NCBI RefSeq assembly: GCF_004354045.1
Contig: NZ_SMRT01000020.1
Coordinates: 81,680 to 145,679 of the forward strand
Reading direction: 5' to 3'
Length of the DNA stretch: 64,000 bases
Source: Paenibacillus piri
GTDB lineage: Bacteria; Bacillota; Bacilli; Paenibacillales; NBRC-103111
The position numbers and the translations under genes were made by a program. Positions 16,470-25,123 of this stretch are shown piece after piece (the stretch's first letter is position 1; every line of letters begins with the position of its first letter). Below the pieces are notes generated by a model. That model saw nothing but the letters and a program-made list of their open reading frames with translations. It had not been told where the DNA came from and made no database searches.

Positions 16470-17948
16470 ATGTATCGTGTATTGATCGTCGATGACGAGC
16501 CTTGGGTCTTGAAAGGAATTCGCAGCACGTTCAAATGGGAGGAGCTCGGATTCCAGGTTGTGGCGGAAACGACGGATTCGCTGGAGGCGTACGAAATCAT
16601 TATCCGGGACAAGCCGGATGTCGTAATGACCGATATACGCATGCCGGAATGCTCGGGTATCGACTTGATGAAACGCTGCAGAGAGCGGGGCATTCAATCG
16701 GAATTCGTCATCATAAGCGGCGCATCCGATTTTCATTATGCGCAGGAATCGATCCGGCTCGGCTGCTTCGATTATTTATTGAAACCGCTTCAATTCGAAG
16801 AAGCGGACGCTTTGCTGGAGCGGCTTCTGCGTCATCTGAACAGGGGCGGCCACCAGCAGGAACTGGATCTGCTGGAATCGCTTCAGCATGCGGATGCCGC
16901 TGCAATCCGGCAGCTGCTCCGGAGCAGGGGGATAACGGCGGAGCGCTATCAGGCTGTCTACATGTCGGGACGGGAAGGGGAACAGCTTGCCGAGGCGTCC
17001 GAGTGGTTCGGCGGGATGGAGCACATTGTCATCCACGCCGATCCCAACAAGCGGATCGTAATATTAGGCTGTACGGACAGCCGGTACCCGCTGCTTGCCG
17101 CCTCTTACGAACAGGCCGCGCCGCAGACGAAGGAAGGACTGCACATCGGCGTGAGCGAAGTGTCCGCCTCCTGCGATTACATCCCGAAGCTGATCGGCGA
17201 GGCGCATACGGCGATGCATGATTCGTTTGTTTATCCGGCTGGCGGGACGTTTTTGCAGAGCAAGGAAATGCCCGCCGCCGTACGCAAGACGGTACAAGCC
17301 GTTTGCACCGCAATCCATCAACGTTCGGACGAGCAGGTCGGCGCATTGCTCGGCGGGCTGCCGGAGCTGTTCCGGGCGGAGAGGGCCGGGATGAAGGATG
17401 TGGTCTTTTTGTGGAACCAGATCGTTTCCACGATTAACCATACGTATAACGGCGGATCGGTTCATTCGAACGAGGAGCTCAGCTTCATGGATTACGGCGC
17501 GCTTGTTCATAAATTCAGCAATCTGGAGGAGCTGTGTTCATGTCTGAGCCATTTTATACGGACGGAGGCAGGCGCCGCTGCGCCGGAGCCGGATCCTTTC
17601 GTCAATGAAAATTTCAAGGAACTGCTGGAATATGTGAACGACCATTTCGAGCAGGAGCTGCATTTGAGAGAGCTGTCCGCCAAATTTTTCATCAATTACA
17701 CGTACTGCTGCGACTTGTTCCAGAAGACGGCGAAGGTTACTTTCACCGACTATGTCACCAGGCTGCGGCTGAATAAAGCGGGTCGGCTGCTGAAGGACAG
17801 CGACATGTCGATTTCGGAAATATGCCGGGAGGCCGGCTACAAGGATTATCACTATTTCAACAAGGTGTTCAAGAAGTGGTACGGCGTTACGCCATCGCAT
17901 TACCGGAAGAGCCAGACGGCCCCATATTATGGAGAAGGCAGAGGATGA
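16470..17948 (+). CDS. YesN-type response regulator with AraC HTH
   Basis: 492 residues. The receiver YRVLIVDDEPWVLKGI at the N-terminus, VVMTDIRMPECSG with the phospho-acceptor Asp at about residue 55, and FDYLLKPLQFEEA form a complete domain. A long central linker is followed by a C-terminal AraC double helix-turn-helix (LHLRELSAKFFINYTYCCDL; MSISEICREAGYKDYHYFNK). Start ATG 16470 (MYRVLIV) is preferred over ATG 16452, which lacks a ribosome binding site. Its TGA overlaps the kinase ATG (17945-17948), so sensor and regulator are translationally coupled. This YesM/YesN class in Paenibacillus controls adjacent carbohydrate ABC importers, here the binding-protein gene at 19882. Confidence 0.92.
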   Translation: MYRVLIVDDEPWVLKGIRSTFKWEELGFQVVAETTDSLEAYEIIIRDKPDVVMTDIRMPECSGIDLMKRCRERGIQSEFVIISGASDFHYAQESIRLGCFDYLLKPLQFEEADALLERLLRHLNRGGHQQELDLLESLQHADAAAIRQLLRSRGITAERYQAVYMSGREGEQLAEASEWFGGMEHIVIHADPNKRIVILGCTDSRYPLLAASYEQAAPQTKEGLHIGVSEVSASCDYIPKLIGEAHTAMHDSFVYPAGGTFLQSKEMPAAVRKTVQAVCTAIHQRSDEQVGALLGGLPELFRAERAGMKDVVFLWNQIVSTINHTYNGGSVHSNEELSFMDYGALVHKFSNLEELCSCLSHFIRTEAGAAAPEPDPFVNENFKELLEYVNDHFEQELHLRELSAKFFINYTYCCDLFQKTAKVTFTDYVTRLRLNKAGRLLKDSDMSISEICREAGYKDYHYFNKVFKKWYGVTPSHYRKSQTAPYYGEGRG

Positions 17949-19747
17949 GAAGGATGCGAATTATCGCCCGTTTGAACCTGCGAAAGCAGCTGCTGCTGTT
18001 GATCGGTATTTCCACCCTCATGATCTTTTCGCTGCAGCTCTATTATTATAGTAAATTTTACGGTTTGGCTGAAGACAAGGAAAACGTACATACCGCAAAA
18101 ATGATTCGGCAGGTAGAAGAAAATGTGACCTCCTTTTCCCAGGACATTAAAGACGCCGCTCTGGCCGCCTCCTACAACACTGTGATCCACGACTATATGG
18201 GCTCGGACGATCCGATTTACAGGCTGAAGCTGAACAAAAATGTGCTGGAAATTACATCCGGAATCAAGTCGTCCAACAAAAATATCGAATCGATCGTACT
18301 GGTCGATAAGGAGCGCAATATTACAGGCGCATCGAGTCCGTTCGATTACATGATTTTGGAGGAGCTGGAGAAAAAGTACCGTCCCGATATGCGTCGCCCC
18401 GAATCGCAGTTTTTCGGCAAAATTTACAATTCGGAGAAAATGGAGAAGGCGGCCTATCTGTACGCCCATCCCGTCTTCTCATCGTTGAACGATACGGCCG
18501 ATTTTGCTGAGCTGGGCATGGTGATCGTCGTATACAAAACGGAAATTTTGGACCGCATTTTAACCGACATTAAAGCGACGCCCAGCTCGCTCCTGCTTAT
18601 TTTGGATAACGAGCAAAGGATCGTGGCGGCGGACGAACGCGCGATGAAGGGCAGCTTGTTCGATACCGCCCTGCTGGACGGAATCGGCAGCGACAGCAAG
18701 GATCACAAGATCGATTACAATCAAAAGCTGACCCATGTTCAGGTGAAAGAGATGGCGCTGCTCAACTGGAAGATCGTCAGCCTCATTCCGGTGAACGAAA
18801 TGACGGATGAGCTTCGCTGGATCCGCAACGTCGGGCTGATGATCGGAGCTGCAATGACGCTGCTTATTTTCATCATGGGGCTGCTGTTTATCCGCAGTGT
18901 CACCATTCCGTTTGGCCGGATCGTGCGGTTCGTCAATTTCATCGGCAACAACGGGGGCAAGCAGCGGCTGAAGCTTCCGGTTCAAAACGAAATGGGCATT
19001 TTGTCTGCGGAAATCAATAAAATGCTCGACAAGCTCGATGAGACGAACGAAAAATTTATTCAAGCCAAAACCTCGCTGTACCAGATGGAAATTGCCAAAA
19101 AGCAGGCCGAGCTGTCGTTTCTGCAAAGCCAGATCAATCCTCATTTTTTGTACAATACGTTGGAATGCATCCGCAGCATCGGGCTGGCGAGCCGGGTGAT
19201 GGAGATTGTTGAAATATCGACGTCCATGGCCCAAATATTCAGGTACAGCATAAAGGAGGATAATTTTGTCCGCATTCGCAACGAGCTGGAGTGCATCCAG
19301 GACTACTTGCGCATCATGTCGATCCGGTTTATGGATAAATTCAGCGTGAACATCCGTATCGACGAGCAAATATTGGATAAGCGGATGCCTAAAATGATTC
19401 TACAGCCGGTCGTCGAAAACGCCGTCTATCACGGACTTGAACGGAAAAACGGGAAGGGCGTCCTGACCGTGACCGGAATCATAACCGAAAGCCGGACGAT
19501 CCGTTTCGAAATTGCCGACAGCGGCAAAGGCATGAAGGCGGAGGAGCTGATGCAGCTGCGCCAATCGCTTCAGGCGTCCGATCCGAATGAAGGCGACATG
19601 GCCTCGCGGGGACTCGGCCTGCTGAATATACATCAGCGAATTCGGCTGGCCTTCGGAGAGCCTTACGGCATCGAAATCAACAGCATCGACAATGAGGGGA
19701 CGCAGGTTTTCGTGCACATTCCGATCCTGGAGAACGGTGCGGAATAA
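17945..19747 (+). CDS. YesM-type sensor histidine kinase
   Basis: 600 residues. TM1 is at ~11-31 (LLLLIGISTLMIFSLQL) and TM2 at ~296-316. Between them is a ~265-residue extracytoplasmic dCACHE-like sensor. HAMP starts at SVTIPFGRIVRF. The phospho-acceptor is in INPHFLYNTLECIRSI (about residue 400), the N box in VVENAVYHGLERKNGKG, and the glycine box includes DSGKGM and GLGLLNIHQRI. This His_kinase/HATPase_c arrangement defines the YesM/LytS-like class. ATG 17945 has GGAGAAGG 5 nt upstream. It senses an extracellular ligand, possibly through the lipoprotein encoded next, and phosphorylates the coupled regulator. Confidence 0.92.
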   Translation: MRRMRIIARLNLRKQLLLLIGISTLMIFSLQLYYYSKFYGLAEDKENVHTAKMIRQVEENVTSFSQDIKDAALAASYNTVIHDYMGSDDPIYRLKLNKNVLEITSGIKSSNKNIESIVLVDKERNITGASSPFDYMILEELEKKYRPDMRRPESQFFGKIYNSEKMEKAAYLYAHPVFSSLNDTADFAELGMVIVVYKTEILDRILTDIKATPSSLLLILDNEQRIVAADERAMKGSLFDTALLDGIGSDSKDHKIDYNQKLTHVQVKEMALLNWKIVSLIPVNEMTDELRWIRNVGLMIGAAMTLLIFIMGLLFIRSVTIPFGRIVRFVNFIGNNGGKQRLKLPVQNEMGILSAEINKMLDKLDETNEKFIQAKTSLYQMEIAKKQAELSFLQSQINPHFLYNTLECIRSIGLASRVMEIVEISTSMAQIFRYSIKEDNFVRIRNELECIQDYLRIMSIRFMDKFSVNIRIDEQILDKRMPKMILQPVVENAVYHGLERKNGKGVLTVTGIITESRTIRFEIADSGKGMKAEELMQLRQSLQASDPNEGDMASRGLGLLNIHQRIRLAFGEPYGIEINSIDNEGTQVFVHIPILENGAE

Positions 19748-19748
19748 T

Positions 19749-19811
19749 TTCCGAAAATAGTACCACATGTTCCGAAACGAGGCAGTAGCACAATTTCGGA
19801 AAGCGGTTACA
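19749..19811 (+). promoter_or_regulatory. Repeated TTCCGAAA motifs and a cre-like site upstream of the binding-protein gene
   Basis: TTCCGAAAA at 19749-19757, TTCCGAAAC at 19770-19778 and the inverted TTTCGGAAA at 19794-19802. A related TTCCGATTT lies at 22539, before the dioxygenase gene. The sequence GGAAAGCGGTTACA (19798-19811) resembles a CcpA cre site with two departures. The repeats are candidate sites for the upstream YesN-type regulator. Confidence 0.4.
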
Positions 19812-19881
19812 ATTAAAATATACGCATTTCGCAATTCTTTTGTAAAAAGCTTTCTCGGTATCAAAAGGAGGGGTTATGTGT

Positions 19882-21660
19882 ATGGAAGACAAGCGAGGTA
19901 ATTGCGGACAAAGCGATATGACCGGCGAATGTGTCGAGCGGTCCGGGTACGGTCAAAGCTTCAGGCGAAGCGAGCACGGTTCAAGCGTCCAGCGATACCG
20001 GTACGGTCAAGCCGGTGAAAGCATCAGTCCAGGTGAACGGAGTGAAGCCGACTATTGCAGCGTATGCGGTGACCGCATCAAGCCGGGCGGAAGCATCAGG
20101 TCCGGCGCGAGCAGGAAGCCGGGCAAACGCACCATGCCCGGCCGGCTGGCCGCCGTGTCGCTCGCCTTGATGCTTGCCGCCATGGCGGGCTGCAGTTCGA
20201 CCGGACAGCCGTACGTACAGCAGACGGTTCCCGCCGCCCAACTCGAGGCGAACCCGGATGAAGCCGACAATCCGGCTGCGGCAAGCGCGAATGAGCCGTT
20301 TACGCTGCGCGTCTTGTCCAACACGCCGCTGGAGGTGCCGGATTTGAACAACCGGTTCTGGACCCGCATCCAGCAAATGTTCAAGGTCAGGCTGCAGGCC
20401 GAATTCGTTCCGCTGGATGACTATGACCGGAGATTGCGGCTGGTGCTCGCCTCAGGCGATTTGCCGGAAGCGATGGTGCTGAACTCGGTCAATGACAGTG
20501 TGTTCAACAAGGCGGTCAAGCAGGGGATGTTCTGGGACTTGAACGAGTTGGCGGGAGATTTGAGCCAGTTTCCGAATTTGAAGTATAACATCTCTGCAAC
20601 CGCCTGGAACTATACGAAAATCGAGGGCAGACATTACGTCATTCCCCGGGCTCGTCCGCTGCTCGACGGAGGGCTCCATTGGCGGCCCGATTTGTTCCTC
20701 AAGCACGGGCTGTCCCAGCCCGGAACACTGGATGAATACGTCGGAGCTTTGAAGCAAATCGTCGACGCCAATCCGAATAAGCATTATATCGGACTTCATT
20801 TTGAGGAATCGTTTTACACCGCATTCGGCGGGTTCGAGCCTGTGTATAACAGCGAAGGCGGACTCGTCCACAAATATTTGACCGACAGCTATACCGAATT
20901 TGTCAGATGGTACCGTCATGTATACGGCATGGGCTTGATGTCCAAGGAGTTTGCCATATTGAAAGGCAGCGACAAAGAAAATATGTTCCGTTCGGATAAG
21001 GCGCTTACCTATGAGCGGAATATGTACCACAGCTATACATACGATCAGGAATTGAAAAAAATCGACCCCGGCTACGAGGCCGGCGTGATCACTTATTTGA
21101 CCGGCCCCAGGGGACACTCCGGCGAATACGGAATTGCATTCACGGGGGGCTTTGTCATTGCCCGGAGCGTCCCGAAGGACAAAGCGCTGCGCATTCTCCA
21201 CATGTACGACCAGGCTGCGGATCCGCGCGTGACCGACCAGCTGCTGCGAGGCTTTGAAGGCATTCATTTCGACATGGTGAACGGAAAAAGGGTGCCGACG
21301 CAGCTTGCCGGAAAGGAAATCAGCAACGCGGTCATGCAAATTTTTCCGAACGCCGATGACGAATGGCAGAAGGTTGTGAACTTTGCCGCACCCGCAGCGT
21401 GGAACGAGAAGATGAAAGCAACCGCCTCCACGCTGTATGAAGCGGAGCGTGCGGTCGACCCGTTCCGCGTCATTCGCTCGGCGGCATGGCTGAAGGAATG
21501 GCCGAAGGTGGAGGACGATTATATCGCCATTCGCACCCAGGCGGTCATGGGTTTGATTCCGATGAGCGAGTATGAGGAATTTGTCAGGAAGTACAGGGAA
21601 AAGCCCGAATTCAAGCTTGCTTTCAAACAGTTTGCGGACAGCTATAAGCTCATGTTTTAG
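19882..21660 (+). CDS. LplA/YtcQ-type solute-binding lipoprotein with long N-terminal extension
   Basis: 592 residues. The body (from about residue 125) is a family 1 solute-binding protein: FWTRIQQMFKVRLQAEFVPL, LVLASGDLPEAM, GMFWDLNELAGDLSQFPNL, FTGGFVIARSVP and VDPFRVIRSAAWLKEWPK. It is clearly paralogous to the protein at 28581. A lipoprotein signal LALMLAAMAGCSS ends at Cys ~104, but an unexpected ~84-residue hydrophilic region precedes it, containing YCSVCGDRIKPG, half of a zinc-ribbon-like motif. The strong AAAGGAGGGG at 19864-19873 places initiation at ATG 19876 or 19882, so the extension appears to be translated. An internal ATG at 20134 would give a normal signal peptide but has no good ribosome binding site. 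No permease is adjacent; it may share those at 30204-32113. Confidence 0.8.
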   Translation: MEDKRGNCGQSDMTGECVERSGYGQSFRRSEHGSSVQRYRYGQAGESISPGERSEADYCSVCGDRIKPGGSIRSGASRKPGKRTMPGRLAAVSLALMLAAMAGCSSTGQPYVQQTVPAAQLEANPDEADNPAAASANEPFTLRVLSNTPLEVPDLNNRFWTRIQQMFKVRLQAEFVPLDDYDRRLRLVLASGDLPEAMVLNSVNDSVFNKAVKQGMFWDLNELAGDLSQFPNLKYNISATAWNYTKIEGRHYVIPRARPLLDGGLHWRPDLFLKHGLSQPGTLDEYVGALKQIVDANPNKHYIGLHFEESFYTAFGGFEPVYNSEGGLVHKYLTDSYTEFVRWYRHVYGMGLMSKEFAILKGSDKENMFRSDKALTYERNMYHSYTYDQELKKIDPGYEAGVITYLTGPRGHSGEYGIAFTGGFVIARSVPKDKALRILHMYDQAADPRVTDQLLRGFEGIHFDMVNGKRVPTQLAGKEISNAVMQIFPNADDEWQKVVNFAAPAAWNEKMKATASTLYEAERAVDPFRVIRSAAWLKEWPKVEDDYIAIRTQAVMGLIPMSEYEEFVRKYREKPEFKLAFKQFADSYKLMF

Positions 21661-21742
21661 ACGGTGCCGGCGGACATTCGGCAGTGGTTGCTGCGGGGAT
21701 ACGGCCGGCGAAAACGATCAAGCCTGGAAGGGACGGTTGCAT

Positions 21743-22516
21743 ATGTTGGAGCTTCAAACAAGCTATGTAAAAGACTTGGACAGCAAGTGGACCATCAGCC
21801 ATTTGTCCAGCCCGTACCATCTGCTGGTGCTCATCACAAGCGGACGGCTGATTTATTGGGTGGACGGCAGGACCATCCCGCTGCAAAAAGGCGATGTGCT
21901 GTTTGTGCCGGCGGGCTCCGTGCGCAGCGCAAGCGCCATTGAGGTTCATCAGCGGTATGCGACGTTTTTCGGCGTGCGCGGCGACGATCCGGTTCCGCTG
22001 CCGATTCTGGAAAAAAAGCAGACGTTCAAGCTGAAAATCCAAAACTTCCCTTACTTTAAACAACGATTTTCGCTGCTTAATCACCACTGGCTGATGAAAG
22101 GCGCTTATCTCGACACGATGTGCCACGCCATCCTGTTGGAAATGCTCGGCATGGTCAATTACGATCTCGACGCCGAGGAGGTCGGCTCTAAAAAAATGAA
22201 GCTCGTGAAGGAAATGAAAAACTACATTCTCAAGCATTACAACCGGCCGATCAAGCTGCAGGAGCTGTCCGAATATGCGGGAAAAACGCCGAACTACATC
22301 TCCAGCATTTTTAAAGAGGTGACAGGCTTTACGCCGATCGAATATTTGCATGACGTGCGAATTTCGATGGCCAAGGACATGATGTTGTCCAAAGGCATGT
22401 CGATCCGTGAAATATCCGAGGAAACAGGCTTTTGCGATCAGGCCTATTTCAACCGGGTGTTCCGCAAGCTGAGCGGCTGCTCTCCTACCGACTTTTTAAG
22501 CGAGCAATCGGGCTGA
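21743..22516 (+). CDS. AraC-family regulator
   Basis: 257 residues from ATG 21743, with GGAAGGGA 9 nt upstream. The N-terminal cupin (GRLIYWVDGRTIPLQKGDV, then LFVPAGSVRSAS) is followed by a double HTH (IKLQELSEYAGKTPNYISSI and MSIREISEETGFCDQAYFNR). The frame is open further upstream, but that part overlaps the binding-protein gene and is not used. It lies 82 nt after the lipoprotein gene and 165 nt before the dioxygenase gene, in the same direction, so it is placed to control the catabolic genes that follow. Relatives activate transcription on binding a small sugar-like ligand. Confidence 0.85.
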   Translation: MLELQTSYVKDLDSKWTISHLSSPYHLLVLITSGRLIYWVDGRTIPLQKGDVLFVPAGSVRSASAIEVHQRYATFFGVRGDDPVPLPILEKKQTFKLKIQNFPYFKQRFSLLNHHWLMKGAYLDTMCHAILLEMLGMVNYDLDAEEVGSKKMKLVKEMKNYILKHYNRPIKLQELSEYAGKTPNYISSIFKEVTGFTPIEYLHDVRISMAKDMMLSKGMSIREISEETGFCDQAYFNRVFRKLSGCSPTDFLSEQSG

Positions 22517-22681
22517 AACGCAAGAGAGCCCAAAAATGTTCCGATTTTTCGTAGGATTATACAAATGGCCGGAGATCGTTAATGGCTGCGAGCGGAAAAT
22601 TCAATTATGCTAAGGCTGCAGGGATGAACAAGGGATCCCCGGCCGGGCCCGCTGCCATTTTGATAACGGAGGGAATGCCGT

Positions 22682-23515
22682 ATGGAACAAACATGCTTGC
22701 AATACGCTTTGACTGAGGAAGAACGCAAAGCTTTTGACGAAACCGGATATTTAATTATGGAAAATGTGTTGTCTCCCGAGCATGTCGCGGCTTTAACGGC
22801 GGAGGTCGACCGAATTTTCGGCGAACATGTAAAAGCGGGACACGATCCGAGCAAGGCGATGTTTCACCCGAACTTTATTCCGGATCACGAGCTGTTTCTC
22901 GATCTGGTCGATTATGAAAAAGTACTGCCGAAGGTGTGGGGCATTCTCGGCTGGAATATTTATTTGTACCATGCTCACATGATTGTGACCCCGCCGAGCG
23001 GCCAACAGCCGTCGGATAAAACGTTCGGTTGGCATCAGGACAGCGGCCGGATGAACGTGGAGATGGAGACCGAGCCACGTCCGCGGATGTCGCTCAAGGT
23101 AGCTTATTTCCTGTCGGACTTGGCTGAGCCGGGACGCGGCAACTTCTGGATCGTGCCGAACAGCCACTTGAACAATACGATGCAGCGTCCGGAAGGCGGC
23201 TTCGGCCAGCTGGAAGGGGCCATCCCGGTATGCGTGAAGCCCGGCACCGTCGTATTTTTCGACCGCCGTCTCTGGCATGCGGCCAGCCCGAACTGGTCGG
23301 AGCTTACGTGCAAGGTGCTGTTTTACGGCTATGGCTATCGCTGGATTCGGACGAAGGACGATATGACGGTGCAGAGCCTCTGGTCCAAATCCGACCCGAT
23401 CCGCCGCCAGCTGCTCGGAGCGGGAACGAATTGCAACGGCTATTATACGCCGACGGACGAGGATGTGCCGCTGCGCGAATGGCTGAAAGAATATGCTGCG
23501 GCAGAAGTGAAATAA
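22682..23515 (+). CDS. Phytanoyl-CoA dioxygenase (PhyH) family Fe(II)/2-oxoglutarate enzyme
   Basis: 277 residues. It begins YALTEEERKAFDETGYLIME, the family opening. The metal site is FGWHQDSGRMN (HXD, near residue 117) and the distal histidine is FFDRRLWHAASPNWSE; an Arg of the 2-oxoglutarate pocket is likely in the following strand. Family members hydroxylate or halogenate small molecules using O2 and 2-oxoglutarate. It is first in a tightly spaced run with the amidohydrolase (21-nt gap) and the Rieske gene, so it probably performs the first oxidation of the imported compound. A more distant PhyH relative lies at 61156, also next to an ABC importer. Confidence 0.88.
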   Translation: MEQTCLQYALTEEERKAFDETGYLIMENVLSPEHVAALTAEVDRIFGEHVKAGHDPSKAMFHPNFIPDHELFLDLVDYEKVLPKVWGILGWNIYLYHAHMIVTPPSGQQPSDKTFGWHQDSGRMNVEMETEPRPRMSLKVAYFLSDLAEPGRGNFWIVPNSHLNNTMQRPEGGFGQLEGAIPVCVKPGTVVFFDRRLWHAASPNWSELTCKVLFYGYGYRWIRTKDDMTVQSLWSKSDPIRRQLLGAGTNCNGYYTPTDEDVPLREWLKEYAAAEVK

Positions 23516-23536
23516 CTGAAGGGAGGTCCAAGCGGT

Positions 23537-24652
23537 ATGTCCGTTAACGAAGAAGCGGTGATGCAGACTTCGGCCGGCGGGAAGCCGGAACGGAAACGGG
23601 TGAAGCCGGGCATCATCGATTGCGATGTACATCCGATTCCGAAAAGTCTGGATCAAATCAAGCAGTATATGCCCAAATATTGGCGGGACCGGTTCCGCGG
23701 AGGCGGGCGCGGGTTGTTCTACAACAACCCGTTCCACGGCATGCGTCAGGATTCGCATCCGCCCGGCGGCGGACCGGCGGGGTCCGATCCGGATTTTGTA
23801 CGGAAACAGCTGATCGAACCGAACAACATTAAAACCGCGATTCTTATTCCGCGCGAAAACAGCTGCCAGTTCCCGGATCTCGATTATGGCAACGCGATTG
23901 CCTCCGCTCATAACGAGTGGATCGCGGATACGTGGATCGGCCCGGATAATCCGGACGGGGTTTTTAAGTCCTCGATCGTGATCAATCACAGCGATCCGGT
24001 TTATGCGGCCCAGGAGATCGACCGCTGGGCGCATCATAAACACAACATCCAGGTGACGACGGATTCGGGAGCGAGATTTTTGCTCGGGCACCGCAATTTC
24101 CATCCGATCTATGAGGCGTGCTGCCGTCATAATCTGCCGCTCGCGATTCATCCCGGCCTCGACGGGATCGGCATCAACATTTTGCCGTCGCCCGGCAATC
24201 CGAGCCATTATATCGAATGGCATACGTGCATGTCGCTCAGCTTCCAGGCGCATCTGGTCAGCCTCTTGACGGAAGGCACGTTCGAGCGTTACCCCGACCT
24301 GCGGATAGTGCTGGTCGAGGGCAGCTCCACCTGGCTCGTTCCTTTAATGTGGCGGCTCGATATGGAATACAAGGCGCTGCGGGTCGAGATTCCGTGGGTG
24401 AAGAAACGGCCGAGCGAATATTTGCGCGACCATGTACGCCTCACGTCGCAGCCGCTCGAACGGCCGGAAAACGACGAAGACCTGCTGCAAATGCTGCGGA
24501 TGATGGATGCCGAGCATCTGCTGATGTTTTCGAGCGACTACCCGCATTGGGATTTCGACAATCCGAAGCTCGCTTTTCCGAAGCTTCCGGAGAAGCTGTA
24601 CAACCGCATCTTTTTTGAAAATGCGGAGCAATTTTACGGCTTGCAGCAATAA
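23537..24652 (+). CDS. Amidohydrolase-2 family metal enzyme (paralogue A)
   Basis: 371 residues. After an unconserved 27-residue leader, GIIDCDVHPIPKS gives the DXH metal ligands. LPLAIHPGLDGIGINI carries the next His, and HLLMFSSDYPHWDFDNPKLA supplies the C-terminal Asp and the SDYPH signature of the ACMSD/LigW/amidohydrolase-2 group. These enzymes hydrolyse or decarboxylate, often on aromatic-acid or lactone intermediates. It has an unusual Gly-rich stretch HPPGGGPAGSDPDF near residue 75, shared with paralogue B at 25124. Sequence similarity between A and B runs end to end, including EWHTCMSLSFQAHLVSLLTE, indicating duplication around the Rieske gene. Substrate unknown. Confidence 0.88.
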   Translation: MSVNEEAVMQTSAGGKPERKRVKPGIIDCDVHPIPKSLDQIKQYMPKYWRDRFRGGGRGLFYNNPFHGMRQDSHPPGGGPAGSDPDFVRKQLIEPNNIKTAILIPRENSCQFPDLDYGNAIASAHNEWIADTWIGPDNPDGVFKSSIVINHSDPVYAAQEIDRWAHHKHNIQVTTDSGARFLLGHRNFHPIYEACCRHNLPLAIHPGLDGIGINILPSPGNPSHYIEWHTCMSLSFQAHLVSLLTEGTFERYPDLRIVLVEGSSTWLVPLMWRLDMEYKALRVEIPWVKKRPSEYLRDHVRLTSQPLERPENDEDLLQMLRMMDAEHLLMFSSDYPHWDFDNPKLAFPKLPEKLYNRIFFENAEQFYGLQQ

Positions 24653-24696
24653 TTGCAGATCAAAAGCCGATCCGGCGTTCGGAAGGAGTTTGCAAA

Positions 24697-25107
24697 ATGG
24701 CTAAACATATCATTGGAAGCACACGGGAGCTTATACCCGGGCAAAAAAAGATTGTGTCGTTGGAAGGAATTTCCATAGGGGTCTTTAATGTGAACGGCAG
24801 CTACTATGCCGTCAAAAACAGCTGCCCGCATCAGCAGGCGCCGTTATGCGTGGGCAAGGTGTCGGGAACGACGCTTCCGACCAAGCCCGGCGAATTCAAG
24901 TACGGTCGGGAAGGCGAAATTATACGCTGCCCGTGGCATGGCTGGGAGTTCGATCTGACGAACGGGCATTCGCTGTTCGACCCGAACCGCTGCTGGGTGA
25001 AAACGTACGAGGTGGAGGTAGGTCAGGCAGAGGAGGAAGCGCCCAAGCTGGAGACGTTTCCGGTCGACGTGGAGGAAGAGCGCGTCATTGTAACGATCAA
25101 CCGATAA
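24697..25107 (+). CDS. Rieske [2Fe-2S] protein
   Basis: 136 residues. The two cluster-binding boxes are both intact: NSCPHQQAPLC (CXH) at about 44-50 and RCPWHGWEFDLTNG (CXXH) near 86-92. The insert between them is longer than usual (~40 residues). The protein is a stand-alone Rieske ferredoxin with no catalytic oxygenase domain and no reductase nearby. It lies 44 nt after amidohydrolase A and 16 nt before amidohydrolase B, so it belongs to the same transcript. It could carry electrons to an oxygenase or interact with the amidohydrolases; no catalytic partner that needs it is evident in the window. Confidence 0.92.
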   Translation: MAKHIIGSTRELIPGQKKIVSLEGISIGVFNVNGSYYAVKNSCPHQQAPLCVGKVSGTTLPTKPGEFKYGREGEIIRCPWHGWEFDLTNGHSLFDPNRCWVKTYEVEVGQAEEEAPKLETFPVDVEEERVIVTINR

Positions 25108-25123
25108 AGGAGGGCGACAACCA

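Noticed and set aside
17822..17944. Upstream extension of the histidine kinase
   Set aside because: It lies inside the response regulator gene; ATG 17945 overlaps its stop and has GGAGAAGG upstream.
22793..24253. 486-codon antisense ORF across the dioxygenase and amidohydrolase genes
   Set aside because: The opposite strand carries two enzymes with complete catalytic motifs. The antisense frame has Arg/Ile/Ala-rich composition typical of high-GC codon shadow and no ribosome binding site.
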